Assembly: GCF_014651035.1 (NCBI RefSeq)
Contig: NZ_BMWC01000013.1
Coordinates: forward strand, 1-64,000
Direction: 5' to 3'
DNA: 64,000 bases
Source of the DNA: Streptomyces lomondensis
GTDB taxonomy: Bacteria > Actinomycetota > Actinomycetes > Streptomycetales > Streptomycetaceae
Position numbers and translations under genes: made by a program. A model generated the notes under the pieces. The model ran no database searches and had not been told where the DNA came from. It worked only from the letters and a program-made list of their open reading frames with translations. Shown here piece by piece: positions 23,801-31,700 of this stretch. Each line of letters begins with the position of its first letter. The first letter of the stretch is position 1.

Positions 23801-25754
23801 CCGCCCAGGCGTCCAGGCCGGCGGCAAGGAGGCGGAGCCGGGCGTCGTCCTTGGGCAGGGAGCCGACCTCGCGCAGGAACGCGCCCACGGCCCGGCCCAG
23901 TTCCAGCGGACGGCCCAGCTGGTCGCCCTTCCAGAAGGGCAGCCGTCCCGGCACGCCCGGGGCCGGGGAGACCAGGACGCGGTCGCGGGTGATGTCCTCG
24001 ATGCGCCACGAACTCGTGCCCAGCGTGAAGACGTCGCCGACGCGGGACTCGTAGACCATCTCCTCGTCGAGCTCGCCGACCCGGCCGCCGCCCTTCTTCG
24101 GGTCGGCGCCGGCGAGGAAGACGCCGAAGAGGCCGCGGTCGGGGATCGTGCCGCCGGAGGTGACGGCGAGGCGCTGCGCGCCGGGGCGGCCGGTGATCTC
24201 GCCGGTGACGCGGTCCCAGACCACGCGCGGGCGCAGCTCCGCGAACGCGTCCGACGGGTAGCGGCCGGCCAGCATGTCGAGGACCGCCGTGAAGGCCGAC
24301 TCGGGGAGTGAGGCGAAGGGGGCGGCCCGGCGGACGGCGGCGAGGAGGTCGTCGAACTGCCAGGTGTCCATGGCCGTCATGGCGACGATCTGCTGGGCCA
24401 GGACGTCCAGGGGATTGGCGGGCACCTTGAGGGACTCGATGGCGCCGGTGCGCATGCGTTCGGTGACCACCGCCGCCTGGACCAGGTCGCCGCGGTACTT
24501 CGGGAAGACCACGCCGGTGGAGACCGCGCCCACCTGGTGGCCCGCCCGGCCCACGCGCTGAAGACCGGAGGCCACCGAGGGGGGTGACTCGACCTGGACC
24601 ACGAGGTCGACCGCGCCCATGTCGATGCCCAGTTCGAGGCTGGACGTGGCCACCACCGCGGGGAGGCGGCCCGCCTTGAGGTCCTCCTCGACCAGGGCAC
24701 GCTGCTCCTTGGACACCGAGCCGTGATGCGCCCGGGCGATGACCTGGGGTGCGCCCTGGGCCGCCCCCGAGCCGCCCATGAGCTCGGCCGGGGAGTGGTG
24801 CTCGTCCAAGGGCACGCCCGTGGCCCGCTCGTACGCGATCTCGTTCAGGCGGTTGCACAGGCGCTCCGCGAGGCGGCGGGAGTTCGCGAAGACGATCGTC
24901 GAGCGGTGGGCCTGCACGAGGTCGGCGATCCGCTCCTCGACATGCGGCCAGATCGACGGACGCTCGGCACCCTCCGAACCGTCCGCCACCGGGGAGCCGC
25001 CCAGCTCGCCCAGATCCTCCACCGGGACGACCACCGAGAGGTCGAACTCCTTGCCCGACTCCGGCTGGACGATCTCCACCTTGCGGCGGGGCGAGAGGAA
25101 CCGGGCGACCTCGTCCACCGGGCGGACCGTCGCGGAGAGGCCGATGCGGCGGGCGGGCTTCGGCAGGAGGTCGTCCAGCCGCTCAAGGGAGAGCGCGAGG
25201 TGGGCGCCGCGCTTGGTGCCGGCGACCGCGTGCACCTCGTCGAGGATCACCGTCTCGATGCCGGTCAGCGCGTCGCGGGTGGCCGACGTCAGCATCAGGA
25301 ACAGCGACTCGGGGGTCGTGATCAGGATGTCCGGCGGGCGGGTGGACAGGGCGCGGCGCTCGGCGGCGGGGGTGTCGCCCGAGCGGATGCCCACCTTGAC
25401 CTCGGGCTCGGGCAGACCCATCCGTACGGCCTCCTGGCGAATGCCGGTCAGAGGGCTGCGGAGGTTGCGCTCGACGTCCACGGCCAGGGCCTTCAGCGGC
25501 GAGACGTACAGGACCCGGCAGCGCTTCCTGGGGTCGGCGGGAGGCGGGGTCGAGGCCAGCTGGTCCAGGGCGGCGAGGAAGGCGGCCAGGGTCTTTCCGG
25601 AGCCGGTGGGGGCGACGACCAGCACGTCCGAGCCCTCGTGGATGGCCTGCCACGCGCCCGCCTGGGCCGTGGTGGGCGCGGGGAAGGCGCCCGTGAACCA
25701 GGCGCGGGTCGCGGGGGAGAAGCCGTCCAGGGCTCGGTGTGCGTTGCTGGGCAT
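20841..25754 (-). CDS. lhr: Large ATP-dependent helicase Lhr
   Basis: The 1,637-residue superfamily 2 helicase has Walker A in VVAPTGSGKTLAAFLAALD (~50), the DEVH box in VILDEVHAVAG, TTPESLFLML and motif VI in QRVGRAGHQVGAV. The Lhr core (~1-860) is followed by the large Lhr C-terminal region. Lhr translocates 3'-5' on single-stranded DNA and unwinds RNA:DNA hybrids. Residues ~1410-1508 are a disordered Pro/Asp/Gly-rich insertion. ATG 25754 is chosen because homologues begin near MPSNAHRALDGFSP; an in-frame GTG at 25769 is also possible. The next gene is nei2, which supports a repair role. The araC gene is divergent. Confidence 0.93.
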   Translation of the reverse strand: MPSNAHRALDGFSPATRAWFTGAFPAPTTAQAGAWQAIHEGSDVLVVAPTGSGKTLAAFLAALDQLASTPPPADPRKRCRVLYVSPLKALAVDVERNLRSPLTGIRQEAVRMGLPEPEVKVGIRSGDTPAAERRALSTRPPDILITTPESLFLMLTSATRDALTGIETVILDEVHAVAGTKRGAHLALSLERLDDLLPKPARRIGLSATVRPVDEVARFLSPRRKVEIVQPESGKEFDLSVVVPVEDLGELGGSPVADGSEGAERPSIWPHVEERIADLVQAHRSTIVFANSRRLAERLCNRLNEIAYERATGVPLDEHHSPAELMGGSGAAQGAPQVIARAHHGSVSKEQRALVEEDLKAGRLPAVVATSSLELGIDMGAVDLVVQVESPPSVASGLQRVGRAGHQVGAVSTGVVFPKYRGDLVQAAVVTERMRTGAIESLKVPANPLDVLAQQIVAMTAMDTWQFDDLLAAVRRAAPFASLPESAFTAVLDMLAGRYPSDAFAELRPRVVWDRVTGEITGRPGAQRLAVTSGGTIPDRGLFGVFLAGADPKKGGGRVGELDEEMVYESRVGDVFTLGTSSWRIEDITRDRVLVSPAPGVPGRLPFWKGDQLGRPLELGRAVGAFLREVGSLPKDDARLRLLAAGLDAWAADNVLSYLDEQREACGHVPDDRTIVVERFRDELGDWRVVVHSPFGAQVHAPWALALGAKLSERYGMDAQVMHADDGIVLRLPDADLMGLDLLDQDPVKMGREYDAEQAPVGAADVVFDKGEVDQVVTDQVGSSALFASRFRECAARALLLPRRNPGKRTPLWQQRQRASQLLQVASEFGSFPIVLEAVRECLQDVFDVPGLVELMGDLESRKVRLVEVTTPEPSPFARSLLFGYVAQFLYEGDSPLAERRAAALSLDSRLLAELLGQAELRELLDAEVLTELERELQWLTEDRRVKDAEGVADLLRLLGPLRDAELAERGAEPQWAQELAGARRAIRVRVAGAYHWAAIEDAGRLRDALGTALPVGVPEAFTEPVKDPLGDLLARYARTHGPFTSATAAARFGLGVAVTEGALQRLAAAGRIVQGEFHPAGIGQEWCDAAVLRRLRRRSLAALRHELEPVPPAALAQFLPQWQHIGKGHSLRGIDGLVRAIEQLQGASVPASALEKLVLPSRVVNYTPAMLDELTAAGEVVWAGAGSLPGKDGWVSLYLADAAPLLLPPPHPLELTALHQSVLDTLSGGYGLFFRQIADQVRATTHPDATDPQLADALWDLAWSGRLTNDTLSPMRSLLGSGRTAGSTAHRAKRAVPRGRYGSLTAAARPASRSGPPTVAGRWSLLPAHEPDPTVRAHALARTLLDRHGVVTRGAVAAEGVEGGFSATYRVLSAFEESGQARRGYVVEGLGAAQFAMDGAVDRLRAVSNARDRGEDLPGPPPVPDPDPFPAHDFADPDDSAPSTDHTDDPRHDGFPGPGSSYDTPRPSPGEWISPRDYAPQGTPSWQNGGRAGYDGFPGRRTRPDAASRAVVLAAADPANAYGAALPWPEPPTGAGHKPGRKAGSLVVLVDGELTLYMERGGKTLLAWAADPDGDPADDPRLTAAAEALAAAARAGSLGTVTVERVNGAQALTSPIGTLLEGAGFIATPRGLRLRA

Positions 25755-25867
25755 GCGTCCATCGTGCACCTCGCCACTGACAACGGCGGTCCGCCGCGTG
25801 TTCGCCGGCCGTCTCGCCGTGGGGCGGGGCCGCGTCAGGGGAACCGTCGGCTGCGGACAATGGTCGT

Positions 25868-26737
25868 ATGAGCGAGCGCGCGCGGCATTGGCGGTACGAC
25901 GAACTGCCCGGGGTCGACCTGCTGCGGGCCCGGTATGTGCGGAAGACGTTCGTGCGGCACACGCACGAGAACTTCGTGATCGCTGCCATCGCCGACGGGG
26001 TGGAGGTCTTCCAGCACGGCGGGGGCGATCAGTACGCCGGGGCCGGGGCGCTGGCGCTGGTCAATCCGGACACTCCGCATACCGGGCGGGCCGGGGTGCC
26101 CGAGGGGTGGCGGTACGGGGCCGTGTATCCGCCGGTGGACGTCGTGGCGGAGATCGCGGCGGAGACCACGGCTCTTCGGGGGACGCCGGGCTTCGTCAGC
26201 CCCGTGCTGGACGATCCGTATGCCGCCGGCTTGGTGCACCAGGTGCTGCGGGCCGCGGACGAGGGCAACGCGCTGGCCGCGGACACACTGCTCAGAGTCG
26301 CCGTGACCAGGTTGCTGCGGTTGAACGGGGGGCCCATGCCGCGGCGCACGGTGCGGACGGCGGGGGCTCGGATCGCGGCACGCGCGCGTGCTGTGCTGGA
26401 GGAGCGGATGGCACGGCCGCCCAGCCTGGAGCAGTTGGCGGCCGAACTCGGGACCAGTCCGTTCGCGTTGCTGCGGGCCTTCAGAAACGCCTATGGGATG
26501 CCACCGCACACATGGCTCACGGATGCCCGGGTCCGCAGGGCGCGTGGCCTGCTGGATGCGGGCACGGCACCTTCGGAGGTGGCCGTGGCCGTGGGCTTCA
26601 CCGATCAGCCGCATCTCAACCGGCACTTCAGCCGGATCGTCGGTGTGCCTCCGGGGGCGTACCAGCGGGAGCGCAAGAACGTACAAGACGCGCTGCAAGG
26701 GCCGCCCGTAGGTTGCGGTGCGTGGCAGAACCAATAG
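25868..26737 (+). CDS. AraC-family transcriptional regulator
   Basis: The 289-residue protein has an N-terminal cupin-like sensor domain (~15-140, TFVRHTHENFVIAAIADG) and two AraC-type helix-turn-helix motifs (~180-275, ELGTSPFALLRAFRNAYG and VAVAVGFTDQPHLNRHFSRI). Its 3' end overlaps azlC by 16 nt, so it is likely to regulate, or be co-expressed with, the AzlCD exporter. It is divergent from lhr. GACAAT lies 6 nt before ATG 25868, and no Shine-Dalgarno sequence is visible. Confidence 0.9.
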   Translation: MSERARHWRYDELPGVDLLRARYVRKTFVRHTHENFVIAAIADGVEVFQHGGGDQYAGAGALALVNPDTPHTGRAGVPEGWRYGAVYPPVDVVAEIAAETTALRGTPGFVSPVLDDPYAAGLVHQVLRAADEGNALAADTLLRVAVTRLLRLNGGPMPRRTVRTAGARIAARARAVLEERMARPPSLEQLAAELGTSPFALLRAFRNAYGMPPHTWLTDARVRRARGLLDAGTAPSEVAVAVGFTDQPHLNRHFSRIVGVPPGAYQRERKNVQDALQGPPVGCGAWQNQ

Positions 26738-27444
26738 CTCTCCAAGACGCAGGACCCAGTGAAAAACCCGACAGTGCCGTCGTGCGGGACGCGCTCGGCG
26801 TCGGGGTCGCCGTGGGATTGTCCGGATTCGCCTTCGGGGTGACCTCGGCCGGCAGCGGACTCTCCCTGCTCCAGACCTGCGCGCTCAGCCTCCTGGTGTT
26901 CACCGGGGCGTCCCAGTTCGCCCTGGTGGGGGCTCTCGCGGCCGGGGGCGGCCCGTTCACGGCCGCCGCCGGCGCCTTCTTCCTGGGCGTGCGGAACGCC
27001 TTCTACGGCTTGCGCCTGTCGCAGCTGCTGGTCCTCCCGCGCGCGGTACGGCCGTTCGCCGCCCAGTGGGTGATCGACGAGACGGCCGCCGTCGCGCTCG
27101 CCCAGCCCACGCGGCGCGCAGCGCGGATCGGGTTCCTGGTGACCGGGCTGACTCTGTACGTCCTGTGGAACCTCACCACGCTGCTCGGCGCCCTGGGCGC
27201 CGGTGCCCTCGGGGACACCGACGCGTGGGGGCTGGACGCCGCGGGGCCCGCCGTGTTCCTGGCACTGCTCGCGCCGATGCTCCGGACCGGCAGCGAGCGG
27301 GCCGTCGCCGGGCTCGCCGTGCTGCTGGGGCTCGGGCTGCTGCCCGTACTGCCCGCCGGAGTGCCGGTTCTGGCAGCCGCGCTGGCGGCGCCGGTCGTGC
27401 TGTGGGCGGACGGCCGGCGCAAGGGACAGGGGGACGAGCGGTGA
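26722..27444 (+). CDS. azlC: AzlC family branched-chain amino acid export permease
   Basis: The 240-residue membrane protein has about six to seven hydrophobic segments and AzlC family sequence (GVAVGLSGFAFGVTSAGSG, FTGASQFALVGALAAGG, FFLGVRNAFYGLRLS). With the small partner AzlD it forms an amino acid exporter, typically of branched-chain amino acids. GTG 26722 lies inside the end of araC. TAGGTT sits 7 nt before it, so either coupling to araC or a separate leaderless mRNA is possible. The azlC stop overlaps the azlD start. Confidence 0.9.
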   Translation: MAEPIALQDAGPSEKPDSAVVRDALGVGVAVGLSGFAFGVTSAGSGLSLLQTCALSLLVFTGASQFALVGALAAGGGPFTAAAGAFFLGVRNAFYGLRLSQLLVLPRAVRPFAAQWVIDETAAVALAQPTRRAARIGFLVTGLTLYVLWNLTTLLGALGAGALGDTDAWGLDAAGPAVFLALLAPMLRTGSERAVAGLAVLLGLGLLPVLPAGVPVLAAALAAPVVLWADGRRKGQGDER

Positions 27445-27749
27445 ACGTCTGGATCGCGATCGGTGTGACCGTCCTCGGGTGCTACGCCGTCAAGCTGGCC
27501 GGGCTGCTGGTGCCCGCAGGGGCCCTGGAGCGGCCCGTCGTCAAGCGTCTCGCTGCCTTGTTGCCCGTCGCGCTGCTCGCGGCCCTCACGGCCCAGCAGA
27601 CCTTCGCCGACGGGCAGACCCTGGTCCTGGACGCCCGGGCCGCCGGGCTCGCGGCAGCGGCCGTGGCGCTGGTGCTGCGCGCGCCGTTCCTGCTCGTCGT
27701 CGCGGCGGCCGTGGTGGTGACCGCGGGGGCGCGGGCCCTGGGGGCGTGA
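27441..27749 (+). CDS. azlD: AzlD family small subunit of the amino acid exporter
   Basis: The 102-residue protein has three to four membrane segments and AzlD sequence at the start (VWIAIGVTVLGCYAVKLAG) and PVVKRLAALLPVALLAALTA. GTG 27441 overlaps the azlC stop (GTGA). Only 0-1 nt separate its stop from the convergent stop at 27750. It functions with AzlC. Confidence 0.9.
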   Translation: MNVWIAIGVTVLGCYAVKLAGLLVPAGALERPVVKRLAALLPVALLAALTAQQTFADGQTLVLDARAAGLAAAAVALVLRAPFLLVVAAAVVVTAGARALGA

Positions 27750-28694
27750 TCAGTCGATGGCGCGGCCGTGCGCGCTGAGGGCGCGCAGGGCCGCGATCGT
27801 CATGACCGGGCGCGCCTCCAGGGCGGGGGCCGGGGCCCAGCGGCGCCACCGGACCGGCCAGCCGCCGTCCTCCTGCTGCTGGGCCGCGAGGTGGTCCAGG
27901 GAGCGGGCCATCTCGTCGTCCGTGAACCACGCGCGCGCGAGGGAGCGCGGTGTCCGCGCGTAGTCGTACGGGAAGTGGTGCTCGCCCGGCGCGTAGCCGG
28001 GGGAGACCAGATACGCGTCCAGGTCGTCGGGGTCCAGAGCCGCGAGGCCCTGTGCGCGGACCAGGCGCCCCAGGCGGTCGGCGGCCGCCTCCGCGCGCGG
28101 GCGGTCGGGGGCGGAGTCCAGGAACGCCACGGCGGCCTCGACCTCGTAGGGGTGGGACTTCTCCAGGGACTCGACCGCCTGCCAGCAGAAGTCCGTGGCC
28201 CGGAACAGCCAGGCGTGCCACACCTCGTTGCGGTGCAGCAGGCCGACCACCGGACCGGTGGCCAGCAGGGCGCTGGGCGGGTCGTCCACGACCGGCACGA
28301 AGGGGGCCGTGGGATAGCCGCGCTGGCTGGGGTGGATCGCCGGGAGCGCGCCGTCCGCCGTGGAGACGGACGTCAGGTAGCGGCACATGCGCTCCACGCG
28401 CTGGCCGGCGCAGCGTCCGACGGCGTCCAGGACGCGCAGGGCGTGGGCGGTGTGCAGCGGCTGGCTGACCGGGCCGCGCAGATCCGGCTCCAGGGCGTGG
28501 CCGTACCCGCCGTCGTCGTTGCGGTAGGCGTCCAGGGCGGTCTCCACCGGGTCGGCGGCGCCGCCCCGGAAGTGATGCGCGAAGAGGCGTTGCTCCAGCA
28601 CGCGCGCGGTGAGCCAGACGAAGCGTTCGGCGCGCGCCACGGGGGTGTGCGGCGGGGGCGTCGGGGGGAGTGGGGTAGCTCCTGTTGCGGCCAT
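27750..28694 (-). CDS. Terpenoid-cyclase-fold protein of unknown role
   Basis: The 314-residue protein has alpha-alpha barrel repeat features of the prenyltransferase/squalene-hopene cyclase fold. Examples are YRNDDGGYGHALEPDLR near residue 60 and QQQEDGGWPVRWRRW near 280, which look like QW motifs. The acidic DXDD catalytic motif of cyclases is not seen, so I would not call it a cyclase. Similar proteins are conserved in Streptomyces and annotated only as hypothetical. It is convergent with azlD. Confidence 0.7.
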   Translation of the reverse strand: MAATGATPLPPTPPPHTPVARAERFVWLTARVLEQRLFAHHFRGGAADPVETALDAYRNDDGGYGHALEPDLRGPVSQPLHTAHALRVLDAVGRCAGQRVERMCRYLTSVSTADGALPAIHPSQRGYPTAPFVPVVDDPPSALLATGPVVGLLHRNEVWHAWLFRATDFCWQAVESLEKSHPYEVEAAVAFLDSAPDRPRAEAAADRLGRLVRAQGLAALDPDDLDAYLVSPGYAPGEHHFPYDYARTPRSLARAWFTDDEMARSLDHLAAQQQEDGGWPVRWRRWAPAPALEARPVMTIAALRALSAHGRAID

Positions 28695-28773
28695 GGGTCA
28701 GACCGTAGGGCCGAAGCCGTCCCGGCAGGCGGTCCCGGCTCAGGCCCACCCCCAGGGGCGGGATACTGGAGTC

Positions 28774-28968
28774 ATGCGGTTGACGGTCTTCTGGCAGCGG
28801 ATGGCGGAGCACTTCGGTCCGGGATACGCCGACACCTTCGCGCGCGACCATGTGATGTCGGAGCTCGGCGGGCGCACGGTGAACGAGGCGCTGAACGCCG
28901 GCTGGGACGCCAAAGACGTCTGGCAGGTGGTCTGTTCGGTCATGGACGTGCCCCGGGAGAAGCGCTGA
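28774..28968 (+). CDS. DUF3046 family protein
   Basis: This 64-residue protein matches DUF3046: MRLTVFWQRMAEHFGPGYAD and ELGGRTVNEALNAGWDAKDV. The family is actinobacterial and often encoded close to recA-recX. Function is unknown; it looks like a small three-helix protein. GATACT lies 6 nt before the ATG; the GGAG is only 2 nt away, too close to act as a ribosome site. Confidence 0.88.
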   Translation: MRLTVFWQRMAEHFGPGYADTFARDHVMSELGGRTVNEALNAGWDAKDVWQVVCSVMDVPREKR

Positions 28969-29060
28969 GACCACGGCCGGCCGGCCGCCGAGAGCGCTGA
29001 CCGGTCACGAAGATCGCAGGCGGGCAGACGGCTGTCGGCGGCGTGGGCGAGACTTGGTGC

Positions 29061-30341
29061 GTGGCACCCTCTGACGAGACCGGGCAGGCAGCCCCGCAGT
29101 CCCCGTTCGGTACGACGCCGCCCGCCCGGCCCCCGGCCGACGGGGCCGCCGGGCCGAACGGCCGCATGCCCCGCTGGCTGCCGCGCGCGATGGTGCTCGC
29201 GCTCGCTCTGGTCGCCGTGTTCCAGCTGGGCAGCTGGGCCTTCCACCAGCTCACCGGCCTGCTGATCAACATCCTCATCGCGTTCTTCCTGGCGCTCGCC
29301 ATCGAGCCCGCGGTGAGCTGGATGGCCTCGCGCGGCATCCGCAGGGGACTGGCCACGTTCGTCGTCTTCATCGGCGTGATGATCGTGTCGGCCGGTTTCG
29401 TCACGCTGCTCGGTTCCATCCTCGCGGACCAGATCATCAAGATGATCGAGGGCTTCCCGGCGTACCTCGACTCCGTCATCAACTGGATCAACACGCACTT
29501 CAAGACCGATCTGAAGCGCGTGGACATCCAGGAGGGCCTGCTCCGTTCCGACTGGCTGCGCAACTACGTGCAGAACAGCGCCACAGGCGTGCTGGACGTG
29601 TCCGCCCAGGTCATCGGCGGCCTCTTCCAGCTCCTGACGATCGCCCTGTTCTCGTTCTACTTCGCCGCCGACGGCCCGCGACTGCGCCGCGCGCTCTGCT
29701 CGGTCCTGCCGCCCGCCCGGCAGGCCGAGGTGCTGCGCGCATGGGAGATCGCCGTCAACAAGACCGGCGGCTACATCTACTCCCGCGGTCTGATGGCGCT
29801 GATCTCCGGCATAGCGCACTTCGTCCTGCTCCAGTTCCTGGACGTGCCCTACGCGCCCGTGCTTGCCGTGTGGGTGGGCCTGGTGTCGCAGTTCATCCCC
29901 ACCATCGGCACGTATCTCGCGGGCGCCCTGCCCATGCTGATCGCGTTCACGGTGAACCCCTGGTACGCGCTGTGGGTGCTGATCTTCGTCGTGTTCTACC
30001 AGCAGTTCGAGAACTACGTGCTCCAGCCCAAGCTGACCTCCAAGACCGTCGACATCCACCCCGCGGTCGCCTTCGGCTCGGTCATCGCGGGGACCGCGCT
30101 CCTCGGCGCCGTCGGCGCGCTGATCGCCATCCCCGCCATCGCCACGCTTCAGGCCTTCCTGGGGGCCTACGTGAAGCGGTACGACGTCACGGACGACCCC
30201 CGTGTACACGGCCATCGCCGACGGGGGGAGGGGCCGGGCCTGATCACGCGCGCGAGGCTGCTGTGGGCCCGGCGGGGAGAGGCGGGGCGGCCCGAGAGCG
30301 GGGGGTCCGAGGGCGGAGGCCCCGGGAAGAGCCCGTCCTGA
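29061..30341 (+). CDS. AI-2E family transporter
   Basis: The 426-residue membrane protein of the AI-2E/UPF0118 family has about eight membrane segments. They include LLINILIAFFLALAIEPAV (family-typical) and VGLVSQFIPTIGTYLAGALP, with YQQFENYVLQPKL near the C-terminus. Substrates differ among members (autoinducer-2, Na+/H+, others), so the ligand is unknown. The tail is basic and Gly-rich. GTG 29061 is chosen with GAGACT 6 nt before it; GTG 29043 would add six residues. Confidence 0.85.
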   Translation: MAPSDETGQAAPQSPFGTTPPARPPADGAAGPNGRMPRWLPRAMVLALALVAVFQLGSWAFHQLTGLLINILIAFFLALAIEPAVSWMASRGIRRGLATFVVFIGVMIVSAGFVTLLGSILADQIIKMIEGFPAYLDSVINWINTHFKTDLKRVDIQEGLLRSDWLRNYVQNSATGVLDVSAQVIGGLFQLLTIALFSFYFAADGPRLRRALCSVLPPARQAEVLRAWEIAVNKTGGYIYSRGLMALISGIAHFVLLQFLDVPYAPVLAVWVGLVSQFIPTIGTYLAGALPMLIAFTVNPWYALWVLIFVVFYQQFENYVLQPKLTSKTVDIHPAVAFGSVIAGTALLGAVGALIAIPAIATLQAFLGAYVKRYDVTDDPRVHGHRRRGEGPGLITRARLLWARRGEAGRPESGGSEGGGPGKSPS

Positions 30342-30381
30342 GTCGCTGCGCCCTGCCGCACGGAGGTGCCGTGTGGTGCGC

Positions 30382-30411
30382 TTGACACGAAAATCGAACA
30401 TCCATTCTTAT
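30382..30411 (+). promoter_or_regulatory. recA promoter with LexA (SOS) box
   Basis: TTGACA (30382-30387) and TCTTAT (30406-30411) are spaced 18 bp apart. The spacer holds GAACATCCATTC (30396-30407), close to the actinobacterial SOS box GAAC-N4-GTTC and known from Streptomyces recA promoters. LexA bound here would block the promoter. The leader to ATG 30573 is about 155 nt. Confidence 0.85.
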
Positions 30412-30572
30412 GGAGTCTCCGGCGCGGCTCAACGGAGGGCGTTTCGACGTACTTTGGGTGGAGAAGTGCCCGAGTTATCCACAGGCCGGACGGGCGTCGG
30501 GGCGCATTGTCAGTGGCAGGCGTTAGCGTCTTTGACGTGAAGCGATCGACTCAAGCAAATCGGGTGGAACCC

Positions 30573-31697
30573 ATGGCAGGAACCGACCGCGAGAAGGCCC
30601 TGGATGCCGCGCTCGCACAGATTGAACGGCAATTCGGCAAGGGCGCGGTCATGCGCATGGGCGACCGGACCAATGAGCCCATCGAGGTCATCTCGACCGG
30701 GTCCACCGCCCTGGACGTGGCGCTCGGCGTGGGCGGCCTGCCGCGCGGCCGCGTCGTGGAGATCTACGGACCGGAGTCCTCCGGTAAGACCACCCTCACC
30801 CTGCACGCGGTGGCGAACGCGCAGAAGGCCGGAGGCCAGGTCGCCTTCGTCGACGCGGAGCACGCCCTCGACCCCGAGTACGCGAAGAAGCTCGGCGTCG
30901 ACATCGACAACCTCATCCTCTCCCAGCCGGACAACGGCGAGCAGGCCCTGGAGATCGTGGACATGCTGGTCCGCTCCGGTGCCCTCGACCTCATCGTCAT
31001 CGACTCCGTCGCGGCGCTCGTGCCGCGCGCGGAGATCGAGGGCGAGATGGGCGACAGCCACGTCGGTCTTCAGGCCCGCCTCATGAGCCAGGCCCTGCGG
31101 AAGATCACCAGCGCGCTCAACCAGTCCAAGACCACCGCCATCTTCATCAACCAGCTCCGCGAGAAGATCGGCGTGATGTTCGGTTCCCCGGAGACCACGA
31201 CCGGTGGCCGGGCGCTGAAGTTCTACGCCTCGGTGCGTATCGACATCCGCCGCATCGAGACCCTGAAGGACGGCACGGAGGCGGTCGGCAACCGCACCCG
31301 CTGCAAGGTCGTCAAGAACAAGGTAGCGCCGCCCTTCAAGCAGGCCGAGTTCGACATCCTCTACGGCCAGGGCATCAGCCGCGAGGGCGGCCTGATCGAC
31401 ATGGGCGTGGAGCACGGCTTCGTCCGCAAGGCCGGCGCCTGGTACACGTACGAGGGCGACCAGCTCGGCCAGGGCAAGGAGAACGCGCGCAACTTCCTGA
31501 AGGACAACCCCGACCTGGCCAACGAGATCGAGAAGAAGATCAAGGAGAAGCTGGGCGTCGGCGTGCGACCGGAGGAGCCGGCTGCCGAGCCGGGTGCGGA
31601 CGCCGCGGTCTCCCCCGCACCGGACGACGCGAAGACGGTGCCCGCTCCGGCGGCGGCCAAGGCGGCCAAGACCAAGGCCGCTGCTGCCAAGAGCTGA
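30573..31697 (+). CDS. recA: Recombinase RecA
   Basis: The 374-residue protein is complete. It forms the strand-exchange filament and triggers LexA self-cleavage. Walker A is GPESSGKTTLTL (~70), the ATP-binding core includes DLIVIDSVAALVPRAEIEGE, loop 1 is GEMGDSHVGLQARLMSQALR and loop 2 is near FGSPETTTGGRALKFYAS. The tail (~340-374) is Ala/Lys/Pro-rich. The start ATG 30573 has a weak GGTGGA 6 nt before it; the frame upstream is open but unlike RecA. recX starts 3 nt after the stop. Confidence 0.98.
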   Translation: MAGTDREKALDAALAQIERQFGKGAVMRMGDRTNEPIEVISTGSTALDVALGVGGLPRGRVVEIYGPESSGKTTLTLHAVANAQKAGGQVAFVDAEHALDPEYAKKLGVDIDNLILSQPDNGEQALEIVDMLVRSGALDLIVIDSVAALVPRAEIEGEMGDSHVGLQARLMSQALRKITSALNQSKTTAIFINQLREKIGVMFGSPETTTGGRALKFYASVRIDIRRIETLKDGTEAVGNRTRCKVVKNKVAPPFKQAEFDILYGQGISREGGLIDMGVEHGFVRKAGAWYTYEGDQLGQGKENARNFLKDNPDLANEIEKKIKEKLGVGVRPEEPAAEPGADAAVSPAPDDAKTVPAPAAAKAAKTKAAAAKS

Positions 31698-31700
31698 CCC

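Noticed and set aside
20710..24858. A long open frame on the minus strand within lhr
   Set aside because: It is out of frame with Lhr motifs and rich in Arg/Gly/Pro, as expected for a shadow frame.
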